64,000 nt of DNA from Bacteroides sp. (GTDB lineage Bacteria > Bacteroidota > Bacteroidia > Bacteroidales > Bacteroidaceae). How positions within the stretch are numbered: the stretch's first letter is position 1; each line of letters starts with the position of its first letter. This document shows, piece by piece, positions 25,154 through 33,683 of this stretch. Below the pieces are notes generated by a model. It saw only the letters and a program-made list of their open reading frames with translations. It did no database searches and was not told the DNA's origin. The translations under genes and the position numbers were made by a program. Location of the stretch: NCBI GenBank assembly GCA_019414725.1, contig DXLM01000005.1:6596-70595 (forward strand), written 5' to 3'.

Positions 25154-27928
25154 ATGTTTACGAGGGTAAGATTTGTTTTTTTAGGAGTTGCTTTATTATG
25201 TTCACTCTCTGTTTTTGCACAGACACTTTCGGGAGTTGTGACAGATCAGAAGAGTAGAGAGGGATTGATTTCGGCTACGGTTCAACTGATAGCTGGGGAT
25301 GGAAAAATCAACTATACATCTACCGATCTGAAAGGAATGTTTCAATTTAAGAAACTTCCGGCAGGTACTTATACGCTACAGATTTCATATGTAGGATATA
25401 AAACATATAAGGAAGCCGTTATTATTCCTTCCTCTGGAGAAAAAAAGGTTAATGTAACGATGCGCGAGGATGTAAACCTGCTGGATGAGGTATCTGTTAA
25501 TGCGCGTGCTACACGTGCCGAGCAGAAAGGAGACAGTTTGCTGTATAATGCTGAGGCCTTTAAAGTAATGCAAGGAAGTTCAGCCGAAGATTTATTGGCT
25601 AAGATGCCGGGGATTGTTGTAGAAGGTGGAAGTATTCAGGCTCAAGGAGAGGAAGTGAAAAAGGTGCTAGTAGATGGGAAGGAATTTTTCGATGGAGATG
25701 TGAATCTCGCCATTAAGAATTTACCTTCTGATATTATTGCAGGTATCGAGGTCTTCGATAAAAAAAGTGAGCAGGCAGAATTTACCGGGTTCGATGATGG
25801 CGAAGAAGTAAAAACTATCAATATTGTGACGAAGGGAGGATTCCGCCAGGGAACTTTTGGTGAAGTGTCGGCAGGATACGGTACTGAGGATCGTTATAAG
25901 GTAAACGGTAATGTAAATTTCTTCAATGAAGATCGTCGTATTTCATTGTTGGGTATGTCGAACAATGTGAACCAGCAGAACTTCTCGCAGGAGGATTTAG
26001 CGGGAGTTATGTCTTCTGGAGCAAGTGGTAAGCGGCGTGGAGGTGGTCGTAACGGAGGACGTGGAGGTGCTTTCGGTGGAAATGCTTCTGATTTTATGGT
26101 AGGCAGTACAGGAGGTGTTACTTCGTCGAACGGACTTGGTATAAACTATGTGGATCAGTGGGGAGAGAAATGGAAGGTGACAGGCAGTTACTTTTTTAAT
26201 CAGTCGGACAATCTGACACAGCAGCAGACCGAACGTGAATATTTCGACTCATCTCTTCCTGGAATGACTTACAGTGAGTATCAGGAAAGCTCTATGAAGA
26301 ACTGGAACCATCGTTTTAATATGAAACTGGATTATCAGATAAGTAATAGAACCTCGTTACAGTTTCGTCCAACATTGAGCTTTCAGAATAATGACAGTCA
26401 TGGATTGCTTCAGGGACTGAATCTGTTGAATGGCATGTCTGATAATGAAACAGAAACTGCTACGTTGGGAGAAAACGATGCTTACAATGTTGGAGCTGAC
26501 CTTATCTTGCGTCATCGTTTCCTGAAGGAAGGACGTACCCTGTCGTTGATGCTCAGTGGGAAAATGAGCAATACCGATGGAAATACATATACAGATTATC
26601 TTAATACATTGTATAGTGCCGACGGCTTGTCGGAAACAGACAGCTACAGTCAGTGGAAGCAGACATTGAACCGTCAATATACCTTGCGTTCTAATCTGAG
26701 TTATACGGAAAGGTTAACCGACTATATGCAGTTGCAGCTAGGATATAAGTTGAGTTATACCGATTCAGAAAATGACCGTAAGACGTATAAGAAGTCTGCG
26801 GTGAGCGATCTTTACGATCAGTTGGATGAAAGCCTGTCGAATGAGTATCAGTCGGGCTATCTTACTCAGGCAGGAAGTGTAGGACTTCGTTATCGTACCG
26901 GTAAATTCAATGCTATGCTGGGAGTTGATGCACAATGGGCAGATTTGAGAGGTGATATGGTCTATCCGCAGGCAGACAATTTGTCGCACAGGTATTTTTC
27001 TATATTGCCATCGTTTACCATGCGTTATTCTTTAGATCGGACCAATTCGCTACAGTTACGTTATCGCAGCAAATCATCTGCTCCTTCGGTTACGAGCTTG
27101 CAGAATGTTATAGATAATTCCAATCCGCTTTTTCTTTCTGCGGGAAATCCGGACCTTGACCAGCAGTTATCACATACGGCAAATCTGCGTTATTTGCGTA
27201 CGACAAAGTCTGGACATACGTTTATTGCCATGGTTGGGGCTACCATACAACAAGATTATGTAGCCGACAGTACTTTCGTTGCAAAAGAAGATATGGAGCT
27301 TACTCCGTCGGTCACACTGAGTAAGGGAGTACAGTTTACTCGTCCGGTAAATATGGATGGTTACTATAGTTTGCAGTCGATGCTGACTTATGGTTTCCCT
27401 ATTGATTTTATTCGGAGTAATATCAACCTCAGTCTTTCGGCTAATTATGCTAATGTACCTACTATTTTCGACGGAATAGAAAGTAAGACGCGTGAACTGA
27501 ATCTGATACCGAAGATTATTATTGGTAGCAATATAAGTAATAACCTTGATTTTACTGCGTCTTATTCAGCTGGTATCAATAAGATGTTCAGTTCTTTGGA
27601 TACAGCTACAGGTAGTGATTATGTTACTCATACAGCTTCAGCAAAGTTGGGATGGACATTCTTCTGGGGGCTTACTTTCCGCAGTACGTTCGACTATATC
27701 GGATATACTGGTCTGGATACAGGTACAGAAGATTATTTCTTATGGAATCTGTCACTAGGTAAAAAATTCCTGAAAAACAATGCAGCCGAAATCAGGGTGG
27801 AAGCTTTTGATGTGCTGAAGCAGAATCAGGCTTTTACTCATAGTATCGGAAGCAACTATTACGATTATATCAACAGCAATGTACTGAAACCTTATGCTAT
27901 GATAAGTTTTGTATATACGATTCGATAA
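25154..27928 (+). CDS. Outer-membrane beta-barrel protein, TonB-receptor-like with CarboxypepD_reg-like domain
   Basis: A 924-residue protein from ATG 25154; a GTG two codons earlier is possible. A signal peptide (FVFLGVALLCSLSVFA) is followed by a CarboxypepD_reg-like domain at about 24-110 (LSGVVTDQKSREGLISATVQ). A plug-like region (SAEDLLAKMPGIVVEGGSIQ) precedes a large beta-barrel of the OMP_b-brl_3 type. A Gly/Arg-rich insert of about 25 residues (RRGGGRNGGRGGAFGG) interrupts the start of the barrel, near residue 300. No SusD partner is present, so it is not a SusC-type pair; the cargo is unknown. It is probably controlled by the divergent LytTR system. The next gene starts 22 bases downstream. 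Confidence 0.88.
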   Translation: MFTRVRFVFLGVALLCSLSVFAQTLSGVVTDQKSREGLISATVQLIAGDGKINYTSTDLKGMFQFKKLPAGTYTLQISYVGYKTYKEAVIIPSSGEKKVNVTMREDVNLLDEVSVNARATRAEQKGDSLLYNAEAFKVMQGSSAEDLLAKMPGIVVEGGSIQAQGEEVKKVLVDGKEFFDGDVNLAIKNLPSDIIAGIEVFDKKSEQAEFTGFDDGEEVKTINIVTKGGFRQGTFGEVSAGYGTEDRYKVNGNVNFFNEDRRISLLGMSNNVNQQNFSQEDLAGVMSSGASGKRRGGGRNGGRGGAFGGNASDFMVGSTGGVTSSNGLGINYVDQWGEKWKVTGSYFFNQSDNLTQQQTEREYFDSSLPGMTYSEYQESSMKNWNHRFNMKLDYQISNRTSLQFRPTLSFQNNDSHGLLQGLNLLNGMSDNETETATLGENDAYNVGADLILRHRFLKEGRTLSLMLSGKMSNTDGNTYTDYLNTLYSADGLSETDSYSQWKQTLNRQYTLRSNLSYTERLTDYMQLQLGYKLSYTDSENDRKTYKKSAVSDLYDQLDESLSNEYQSGYLTQAGSVGLRYRTGKFNAMLGVDAQWADLRGDMVYPQADNLSHRYFSILPSFTMRYSLDRTNSLQLRYRSKSSAPSVTSLQNVIDNSNPLFLSAGNPDLDQQLSHTANLRYLRTTKSGHTFIAMVGATIQQDYVADSTFVAKEDMELTPSVTLSKGVQFTRPVNMDGYYSLQSMLTYGFPIDFIRSNINLSLSANYANVPTIFDGIESKTRELNLIPKIIIGSNISNNLDFTASYSAGINKMFSSLDTATGSDYVTHTASAKLGWTFFWGLTFRSTFDYIGYTGLDTGTEDYFLWNLSLGKKFLKNNAAEIRVEAFDVLKQNQAFTHSIGSNYYDYINSNVLKPYAMISFVYTIR

Positions 27929-27950
27929 ATATTACTAAAAGACAATTGTC

Positions 27951-28262
27951 ATGAAGAAAATTATTTTTCTGGCTTTAGTAGCCTTACTGGGCATACATAC
28001 AGTTGATGCTCAGCGCAGAGGAGGAACTCGTACTCCAGAACAGATAGTAGAAAAGCTCGACAAGAAGCTGAACCTGACTGATGAGCAGGAAAAGCAGATT
28101 ACTGAACTTTATACGGAATTTTTCAAGAAAGAACTTTCACGTGAGGAGCGGAGAAGTGAAATGGAAAAGCTAAATGAGAAAATCACTTCTTTGCTGACAG
28201 ATGAACAGAAAGAAGCTTTCGAACAGATGAAAAAGGAACGTCCGCAACGTAAACGTTCCTGA
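27951..28262 (+). CDS. Small exported Spy/CpxP-like (LTxxQ, DUF4890-like) protein
   Basis: A 103-residue protein with a signal peptide (MKKIIFLALVALLGIHTVDA). It has two helical LTxEQ-type motifs, NLTDEQEKQITELY and SLLTDEQKEAFEQM, and a basic tail, RPQRKRS. Spy and CpxP are periplasmic chaperones or stress sensors with such motifs; DUF4890 proteins of Bacteroidetes are similar. It follows the beta-barrel gene after 22 bases and precedes a terminator, so the two form one transcript. A role in helping barrel biogenesis is only a guess. Confidence 0.75.
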   Translation: MKKIIFLALVALLGIHTVDAQRRGGTRTPEQIVEKLDKKLNLTDEQEKQITELYTEFFKKELSREERRSEMEKLNEKITSLLTDEQKEAFEQMKKERPQRKRS

Positions 28263-28283
28263 TAGTAAAAACTCCTGTTATCT

Positions 28284-28327
28284 ATTCCTTCAGATATCTT
28301 CACTGGATTGTCTGAAGGAATTTTTTT
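28284..28327 (+). terminator. Rho-independent terminator after the beta-barrel operon
   Basis: The stem ATTCCTTCAGA (28284-28294) pairs perfectly with TCTGAAGGAAT (28311-28321) and is followed by a T-run to 28327. It lies 22 bases after the small gene's stop. Confidence 0.85.
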
Positions 28328-28375
28328 GTAGATAATAGTCTGGAAATTTGTATTCTTCAGTTTAGGGCTAATAAA

Positions 28376-28409
28376 TAAAAAGTACCGACTTTTTGAAAAA
28401 ATCGGTACT
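28376..28409 (-). terminator. Rho-independent terminator of the DUF349 gene
   Basis: The stem AGTACCGA (28381-28388) / TCGGTACT (28402-28409) is followed on the minus strand by TTTTTATTT. It sits about 30 bases after the stop of the minus-strand DUF349 gene. Confidence 0.75.
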
Positions 28410-28438
28410 CTTATTCTAAAATATGAATTTTGTTTGGT

Positions 28439-30241
28439 TTATTCTTCGTTCAGCTTTTCATCGATAGCTTGTATTTTTTTCAAAACCAGTTCCATTTCAC
28501 CTTTCAAGCGTTCAATCTTACGGGTAATTTCAGTTACAAGGGTATTACCTTTTTTCGAAGCAGACGATAAAAATCCTAGATTATTTTCATAAGTCTGAAT
28601 GTCATTTTTCAGCCCTTCGTATGTACGTACCAGTTTTTCACGGTCACGGTATAAGTTATCACCTTTATTCAAACCCGATTTGAAATTACTTAATTTCTTT
28701 TCAGAAGCTGAAATATTCAGTTTGTCAAACAGTTTGTCTATCAAGCCGTGGAACTCATTGTATAAACGGTCTTTTTCTTTGAACGGAACATGACCTATGC
28801 TGTTCCATTCTTTCATTAAAGCACGTGTTTGTTCCGATGTTGTTTCATCTGTTGTTCCCGATGCGTCAAGTGCAGCCAGCTGTTTGATGATTTCCTCTTT
28901 CTTTGCCATGTTTTCAAACTCTACCGAGCGTTGTGAAGAAGTAGCTTTATTCTTTTGTGCAAAGAAATAATCGCAAGCTCCGATAAAGCGTTTCCATACA
29001 GCGTCTGAATGCTTTTTGGCAACAGGACCGATGTTTTTCCATTCTTTCTGCAATTTAGTCAGAATTTCTGCAGTTTCTTTCCAGTCAGTGCTGTCTTTCA
29101 GAGCTTCTGCCTTTTCGCATAAAGCTTTTTTCTTTTCAAGATTTTCGGCCATGCTTTCTTTTACAGACTTGAAGAAAGCAGCTTTTCGTTTGAAAAACTC
29201 ATCGCAGGCTGCACGGAAACGTTCGAATATTTTCACATTCATCTTTTGCGGAGCATATCCGATAGTTTTCCATTTAGCTTGCAAAGCGAGAATTTCCTGA
29301 GTTTTGTCTTCCCAGTCGGCGAAAGTCTTGAATGTATCATATTCCATTGACTCTACAATTTCGCAGATAACAGTCTTCTGGTCCAGGTTATTCTGTTCTT
29401 TTTCCTTCAGAGCTTCAAAGTGTTGCTGATGGCGGCGGTTTACTGCTGAAGAAGCGGCTTTAAACCGTGCCCAGATACTTTCACGCAGTTCTTTGGCTAC
29501 CGGACCGATACTGCGGAATTCCTGATGTAATTTTTGTAATTGATGGAAAGCTGATACAACATCTGGTTCTTCTGCCAGTTTTTCGGCTGCCTCACACAGA
29601 TAGGTTTTCTGTTCCAGATTCTTTTTGAAATCATATTCACGGAATTCATTGTTAAGCTTTACCATGTCATAGAACTTTTCAGTGTAAAGCTGATATGTTT
29701 TCCACAATTCGTTTATTTTACCAACAGGAATCTGTTTGATTTCATTCCATTTCTGCTGAAGCTGCTTAAATTCGTTATAGATCTTTCCTGTATCTTCCGT
29801 ATTTTCGGTAAGCGCTTTCATCTTTTCCAGGATTTCGAGCTTCTTTTGCAGGTTTTCTTCTTTTTCCTGTTCCTGTTCTGCTGCCATAACACTACGTTTC
29901 TCTTTGATGGAACTCATGATTTCCTTGAATTTAGCTTCCAGCGGGTCGGGGGCCGGAGTGAAATCTTCAGGGTTTCCGCCTTGCTCGATAAAGTTCTTTC
30001 TCGCTGTATCTTGCTCGCTTTTGTGCAATTTGTAGAACGTTTGTTTCAGGTAGTCTATTTCTTGTTTGTCTGCATCGCAGGTATTATTGTTGATTTCTGT
30101 TAAGCGTTCTATTACTTCTTCTTGCGTTTGTTTTGGAGAATACAACGTCTTTTCATCATTCTCAACAGTAGAAACCGGAGTTTCGGGAGTGTTTTCTGCC
30201 GGAACTTCAGTTAGTGGACGGGTTGTTTCATTTACTTCCAT
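28439..30241 (-). CDS. DUF349 repeat protein
   Basis: A 600-residue, strongly helical, charged protein without signal or membrane segments. It contains at least five DUF349 repeats of about 70-80 residues, recognisable by recurring W-K-x-I-G/P blocks: LQQKWNEIKQIPVG, LHQEFRSIGPVAKE, LQAKWKTIGYAPQK, LQKEWKNIGPVAKK and LMKEWNSIGHVPFK. Each is followed by an aromatic-rich FRAACDEFF-type helix. The N-terminal 60 residues are Thr/Glu-rich and probably disordered. No function is known with confidence for the family. It is a single-gene unit with a terminator. Confidence 0.85.
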   Translation of the reverse strand: MEVNETTRPLTEVPAENTPETPVSTVENDEKTLYSPKQTQEEVIERLTEINNNTCDADKQEIDYLKQTFYKLHKSEQDTARKNFIEQGGNPEDFTPAPDPLEAKFKEIMSSIKEKRSVMAAEQEQEKEENLQKKLEILEKMKALTENTEDTGKIYNEFKQLQQKWNEIKQIPVGKINELWKTYQLYTEKFYDMVKLNNEFREYDFKKNLEQKTYLCEAAEKLAEEPDVVSAFHQLQKLHQEFRSIGPVAKELRESIWARFKAASSAVNRRHQQHFEALKEKEQNNLDQKTVICEIVESMEYDTFKTFADWEDKTQEILALQAKWKTIGYAPQKMNVKIFERFRAACDEFFKRKAAFFKSVKESMAENLEKKKALCEKAEALKDSTDWKETAEILTKLQKEWKNIGPVAKKHSDAVWKRFIGACDYFFAQKNKATSSQRSVEFENMAKKEEIIKQLAALDASGTTDETTSEQTRALMKEWNSIGHVPFKEKDRLYNEFHGLIDKLFDKLNISASEKKLSNFKSGLNKGDNLYRDREKLVRTYEGLKNDIQTYENNLGFLSSASKKGNTLVTEITRKIERLKGEMELVLKKIQAIDEKLNEE

Positions 30242-30383
30242 CGTATATAGATTTTAAAGAATTATGTCGGCTTATCTTAATCCGTAGTTACAAATTAAAA
30301 GAATAAAATCTGATTTTCAATATTTTTTTCTAAATTTTTTTGCATTAAATAAGTTTTGGGGATTCCTTATTAAGAATAAAAGG

Positions 30384-30424
30384 CATGGAGGCTGTTTCAG
30401 TATTTATAAGAACAAGCCTCCATG
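30384..30424 (-). terminator. Terminator hairpin after mgtE
   Basis: CATGGAGGC (30384-30392) pairs with GCCTCCATG (30416-30424); the stem extends with TGTT/AACA after a one-base bulge. On the minus strand it begins 12 bases after the mgtE stop and is followed by CCTTTTATT, a weak U-tract. Confidence 0.65.
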
Positions 30425-30435
30425 TATGAAAATAT

Positions 30436-31776
30436 TTAAGAAAGCAATACGGTGATTCCCATGTACATCATCATACCTATAATGTCATTGGTGATTGATA
30501 TAAACGGTCCGGTAGCAATTGCCGGATCAATTTTCAGTTTTTCCAGTGTCATGGGAACGAGTGTACCGAAAATAGAAGCAAACATAACTACGGCAAACAG
30601 GCTGATGGAAACAGAATAACTGACTGTAGCGGTCGCTCCAAAACGGATAAAGTTGTAAATATATACCAGCATGGAAATGATTGTTGCATTAATAAGAGCA
30701 ACGACCGATTCCTTTAATATTTGCTGAAAAGTATTTCCAGAGTCGAGCGAACTGTTGGCAAGTCCCTGAACGACAAGAGCAGACGATTGTGTTCCTACAT
30801 TTCCTCCTGTTCCACCGATAAGCGGAATATACAGGGCCATTTCGGGATGTGCCGCAAAAGTTGTATCAAAATTACCCAATATCATGGAGTTTCCGATACC
30901 TCCCAGCATACCAATGAGCAGCCAGGGGAGACGTGCCGTTGTCTGACGGAATACATTATCGTGCGATTCTACGTCCTGTGACAAACCGGAAGCCAACTGG
31001 TAATCTCTTTCGGCCTGTTCGCGAACTTCATCCATTACGTCGTCTACTGTAATACGTCCTACCAGGCGTCCGATACTGTCTACTACCGGAACAGCCACTA
31101 AGTCGTATTTCTCGATGACTTGTACTACTTCTTCCAGCGGGGTATCTACATGTACCGATATCGGATCTTTTTTCATTACATGCTTTACTTTCGAAACCGA
31201 TGGGCTGGTGATCATTTTCTTTAAAGGAAATACTCCACGCAACCGTTCATCGTCATCTACTACATACACATAGTAGATTTCGTCCATTTCCTCGGCCTGA
31301 ATTCTCATTTCGCGAAGGCATTCGGGCATACTCCAGTTTTCATTTACGATAACCATTTCTGTACCCATCAAACCACCGGCTGTATCTTCATCGTATTTCA
31401 ACAGATCTACAATGTCGCCTGCCTGTTCGATGTCTTCGATGTGCGAAAGAATTTCCTCCTGCTTGTCCTCGTCCATGTCACGGATGATGTCTACAGCATC
31501 ATCAGAGTCCATGTAGTCGACAAAACGTTTGGCAATAGTTTCCGAAGGCAATATTTCGAGGAATTTCTTACGCGCGTCTTCATCCATTTCAATCAGTACG
31601 TCGGCAGCTTTTTCATTGTCGAGTAACAGATAAATGGAGCGCGCTTCTTCTGCATCAAGTTCATCGCACAATTCGGCAATATCAGCTGGATGCAGTTCTT
31701 GCAGAAACTCTTTTAGTTCCTCCGATTTTTTATTTTCGATCAGTTCTGATACCTTTTTAATTTCTTCGCTTTCCAT
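30436..31776 (-). CDS. mgtE: Magnesium transporter MgtE
   Basis: This 446-residue Mg2+ channel has the N-terminal MgtE_N superhelical domain (about 10-130: LHPADIAELCDELDAEEARS). A CBS pair follows at about 135-255 (PLEEVVQVIEKYDLVAVPVV, GRLVGRITVDDVMDEV). Five C-terminal membrane helices carry PLIGGTGGNVGTQSSALVVQ and the pore-end segment ATGPFISITNDIIG. CBS-bound Mg2+ closes the channel in the studied family. It lies 3 bases after ksgA in the same operon. mgtA about 9 kb away is a second, energy-driven Mg2+ system. Confidence 0.95.
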   Translation of the reverse strand: MESEEIKKVSELIENKKSEELKEFLQELHPADIAELCDELDAEEARSIYLLLDNEKAADVLIEMDEDARKKFLEILPSETIAKRFVDYMDSDDAVDIIRDMDEDKQEEILSHIEDIEQAGDIVDLLKYDEDTAGGLMGTEMVIVNENWSMPECLREMRIQAEEMDEIYYVYVVDDDERLRGVFPLKKMITSPSVSKVKHVMKKDPISVHVDTPLEEVVQVIEKYDLVAVPVVDSIGRLVGRITVDDVMDEVREQAERDYQLASGLSQDVESHDNVFRQTTARLPWLLIGMLGGIGNSMILGNFDTTFAAHPEMALYIPLIGGTGGNVGTQSSALVVQGLANSSLDSGNTFQQILKESVVALINATIISMLVYIYNFIRFGATATVSYSVSISLFAVVMFASIFGTLVPMTLEKLKIDPAIATGPFISITNDIIGMMMYMGITVLLS

Positions 31777-31779
31777 ACC

Positions 31780-32568
31780 TTACTCAGTTGCGAGTGCCTG
31801 TTCCACCCGGTTGGTCAATTCTATGAAGTCTTCTACCGATAACTGTTCCGGACGTTTGTTGAATATAGGATCTGCACTGAGTGGGTTTCCTTTTTCCAGT
31901 ATCGGAGAAATGGAGTTACGCAATGTCTTGCGACGTTGGTTGAACGTAGTTTTTACTATTTGCTTGAACAGCTTCTCGTTACATCCCAGCTCCTTGGTTT
32001 CGTTGCGTGTCATGCGTATTACGGCACTTTTAACCTTGGGAGGAGGATTAAACACATGCTCGTGTACGGTAAACAGATATTCTACTTTATACCAAGCCTG
32101 AATCAGTACGCTCAGAATACCGTATGTCTTGTTTCCCGGACAAGCGGCGATACGTTCGGCTACTTCTTTCTGTATCATGCCTGTACAGCAAGGTATCAGA
32201 TCTTTGTAATCGAGCATTTTAAAAAATATCTGGCTGGAGATATTATACGGATAGTTACCTGTCAGGACAAAAGGGTTTCCATTGAACAGAGCAGATAAAT
32301 CCATTTTCAGAAAGTCCTGTTCAATAATATTGTCACCCAGCTCTGCAAAATTCTCCCGTAGGTAAGCAACTGATTCAAAATCCAGTTCTACTACCTTTAC
32401 CGGTCTTCCTTTCGGGATGAGAAATTGCGTCAACACTCCCATACCAGGTCCTACTTCCAATATCGGCAGGTCAGGGCAGGTATCTACTGTATCGGCTATG
32501 TCTTTTGCCACTTGCAAGTCTTTCAGAAAGTGCTGTCCTAAGAACTTTTTCGGTTTAACTAATTTCAT
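31780..32568 (-). CDS. rsmA: 16S rRNA (adenine1518/1519-N6) dimethyltransferase
   Basis: A 262-residue KsgA/RsmA enzyme that dimethylates two adenines in helix 45 of 16S rRNA. Motifs: KKFLGQHFLKD at the N-terminus, SAM-binding LEVGPGMGVLTQFL, VVELDFESVAYL, and catalytic NYPYNISSQIFF. FNPPPKVKSAVIRM marks the C-terminal domain. It is the promoter-proximal gene of the ksgA-mgtE unit. The promoter region is shared with the divergent flippase-like gene. Confidence 0.96.
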   Translation of the reverse strand: MKLVKPKKFLGQHFLKDLQVAKDIADTVDTCPDLPILEVGPGMGVLTQFLIPKGRPVKVVELDFESVAYLRENFAELGDNIIEQDFLKMDLSALFNGNPFVLTGNYPYNISSQIFFKMLDYKDLIPCCTGMIQKEVAERIAACPGNKTYGILSVLIQAWYKVEYLFTVHEHVFNPPPKVKSAVIRMTRNETKELGCNEKLFKQIVKTTFNQRRKTLRNSISPILEKGNPLSADPIFNKRPEQLSVEDFIELTNRVEQALATE

Positions 32569-32617
32569 TCCGTATGTATTTTCTCGATATAAATAAAGAT
32601 TTATTCTAGCAAGATAT

Positions 32618-32640
32618 TATCTTTGCATCGTGCAAATGTA
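32618..32640. promoter_or_regulatory. Face-to-face divergent promoter boxes, rsmA and flippase-like gene
   Basis: TATCTTTG (32618-32625, plus) and TACATTTG (32640-32633, minus) both match TAnnTTTG and point toward each other with only 7 bases between. Each predicted start site falls at or inside the other box, so polymerase cannot occupy both at once. Leaders would be about 38 bases (plus) and about 58 bases (minus). Confidence 0.5.
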
Positions 32641-32669
32641 AGCATTAATCTTTAATAAATGATTAGGTT

Positions 32670-33683
32670 TTGGAACGAACTGATATAAAAAAACTCATAA
32701 ATAAAGTCTTTCAGGTAGCTTTGCCTTTGGTGTTAGGGGCGGTTATTTTGCTATGGACGTATCATGGATTCAACTTCCGGCATGTTTATGAGGTGATGGA
32801 CGGAGGTATGAATTATGGCTGGATGCTTTTTTCACTGGTTTTTGGCGTCTTCGGTCATCTGTTTCGCGGGTGGCGCTGGAACCTGGCATTGGCTCCTCTT
32901 GGTGAACATCCTAAAATTTCGAATAGTGTGTATGCCATATTTATTGCTTATGCGGCCAATCTGGTTTTACCTCGGGTAGGAGAGGTTTCGCGCTGCGGCA
33001 TACTTGCAAAATATGACAATGTTTCTTTTTCCAAATCTCTTGGAACGGTCGTTTCCGAACGTTTAGTTGATTCTGTCTGTGTACTGCTTATTACCGCAGG
33101 TACGCTGTTGCTTCAGTCGGGAGTCTTTGCCCGTTTCTTTCGTATAACAGGTACTGACGGAGCTTTTTTTCTGCATTTGTTTTCGTCGACTAATTTTTAT
33201 ATAACGTTAATCTGTATAGTAGCGGCTTTGGTTCTGCTTTTCTGGCTGATACGTAATCTGACAATTTTTGCTAAGGTCAGGGGACTGATTAAAAATGTCT
33301 GGCTAGGATGTCTTTCCATCCGTCAGGTACACCGTCCGGTATTGTATATCATTTATACTGTCGCTATCTGGTTATGTTATTATCTGCATTTTTATCTGAC
33401 GTTTTACTGTTTCGACTTTTCTGCCGGACTAGGCTGGGTTGCCGGACTGGTATTGTTTGTGGTAGGGAGTATTGCCGTTATTGTTCCTACACCAAATGGA
33501 GCGGGTCCGTGGCACTTTGCTGTCATCACCATGATGATGATGTACGGAGTAAGTAAGGAAGATGCAGGAATATTTGCGCTTTTAGTGCATGGTATTCAAA
33601 CCTTTTTATTAATTTTGTTAGGAATATATGGACTGGTGGCTTTGCCGCTTACAAATAAAAATAAAACTAAAACCTATGAATGA
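32670..33683 (+). CDS. Flippase-like membrane protein (LPG synthase TM / UPF0104 family)
   Basis: A 337-residue polytopic protein with about eight membrane spans. Family landmarks are FRGWRWNLALAPLG, YAANLVLPRVGEVSRCGILAKY and the late block PTPNGAGPWHFAVITMMMMYG. These match the transmembrane domain of lysylphosphatidylglycerol synthase and AglD-like proteins, without the synthase domain. A role in lipid-linked substrate handling is plausible but unproven. The start is TTG 32670; the first in-frame ATG is 42 codons in and would remove the first helix. An ATG at 32659 is out of frame and closes after nine codons. The 3' end overlaps pepD by 8 bases. Confidence 0.82.
   Translation: MERTDIKKLINKVFQVALPLVLGAVILLWTYHGFNFRHVYEVMDGGMNYGWMLFSLVFGVFGHLFRGWRWNLALAPLGEHPKISNSVYAIFIAYAANLVLPRVGEVSRCGILAKYDNVSFSKSLGTVVSERLVDSVCVLLITAGTLLLQSGVFARFFRITGTDGAFFLHLFSSTNFYITLICIVAALVLLFWLIRNLTIFAKVRGLIKNVWLGCLSIRQVHRPVLYIIYTVAIWLCYYLHFYLTFYCFDFSAGLGWVAGLVLFVVGSIAVIVPTPNGAGPWHFAVITMMMMYGVSKEDAGIFALLVHGIQTFLLILLGIYGLVALPLTNKNKTKTYE

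Noticed and set aside
25154..27928. SusC-type nutrient receptor of a polysaccharide utilisation locus
   Set aside because: No SusD partner, glycosidase or sugar-sensing regulator nearby, and the barrel type differs from SusC.
33628..33675. N-terminal extension of PepD
   Set aside because: The extra 16 residues lie in the flippase-like gene's 3' end and do not resemble the PepD start; ATG 33676 matches the family.
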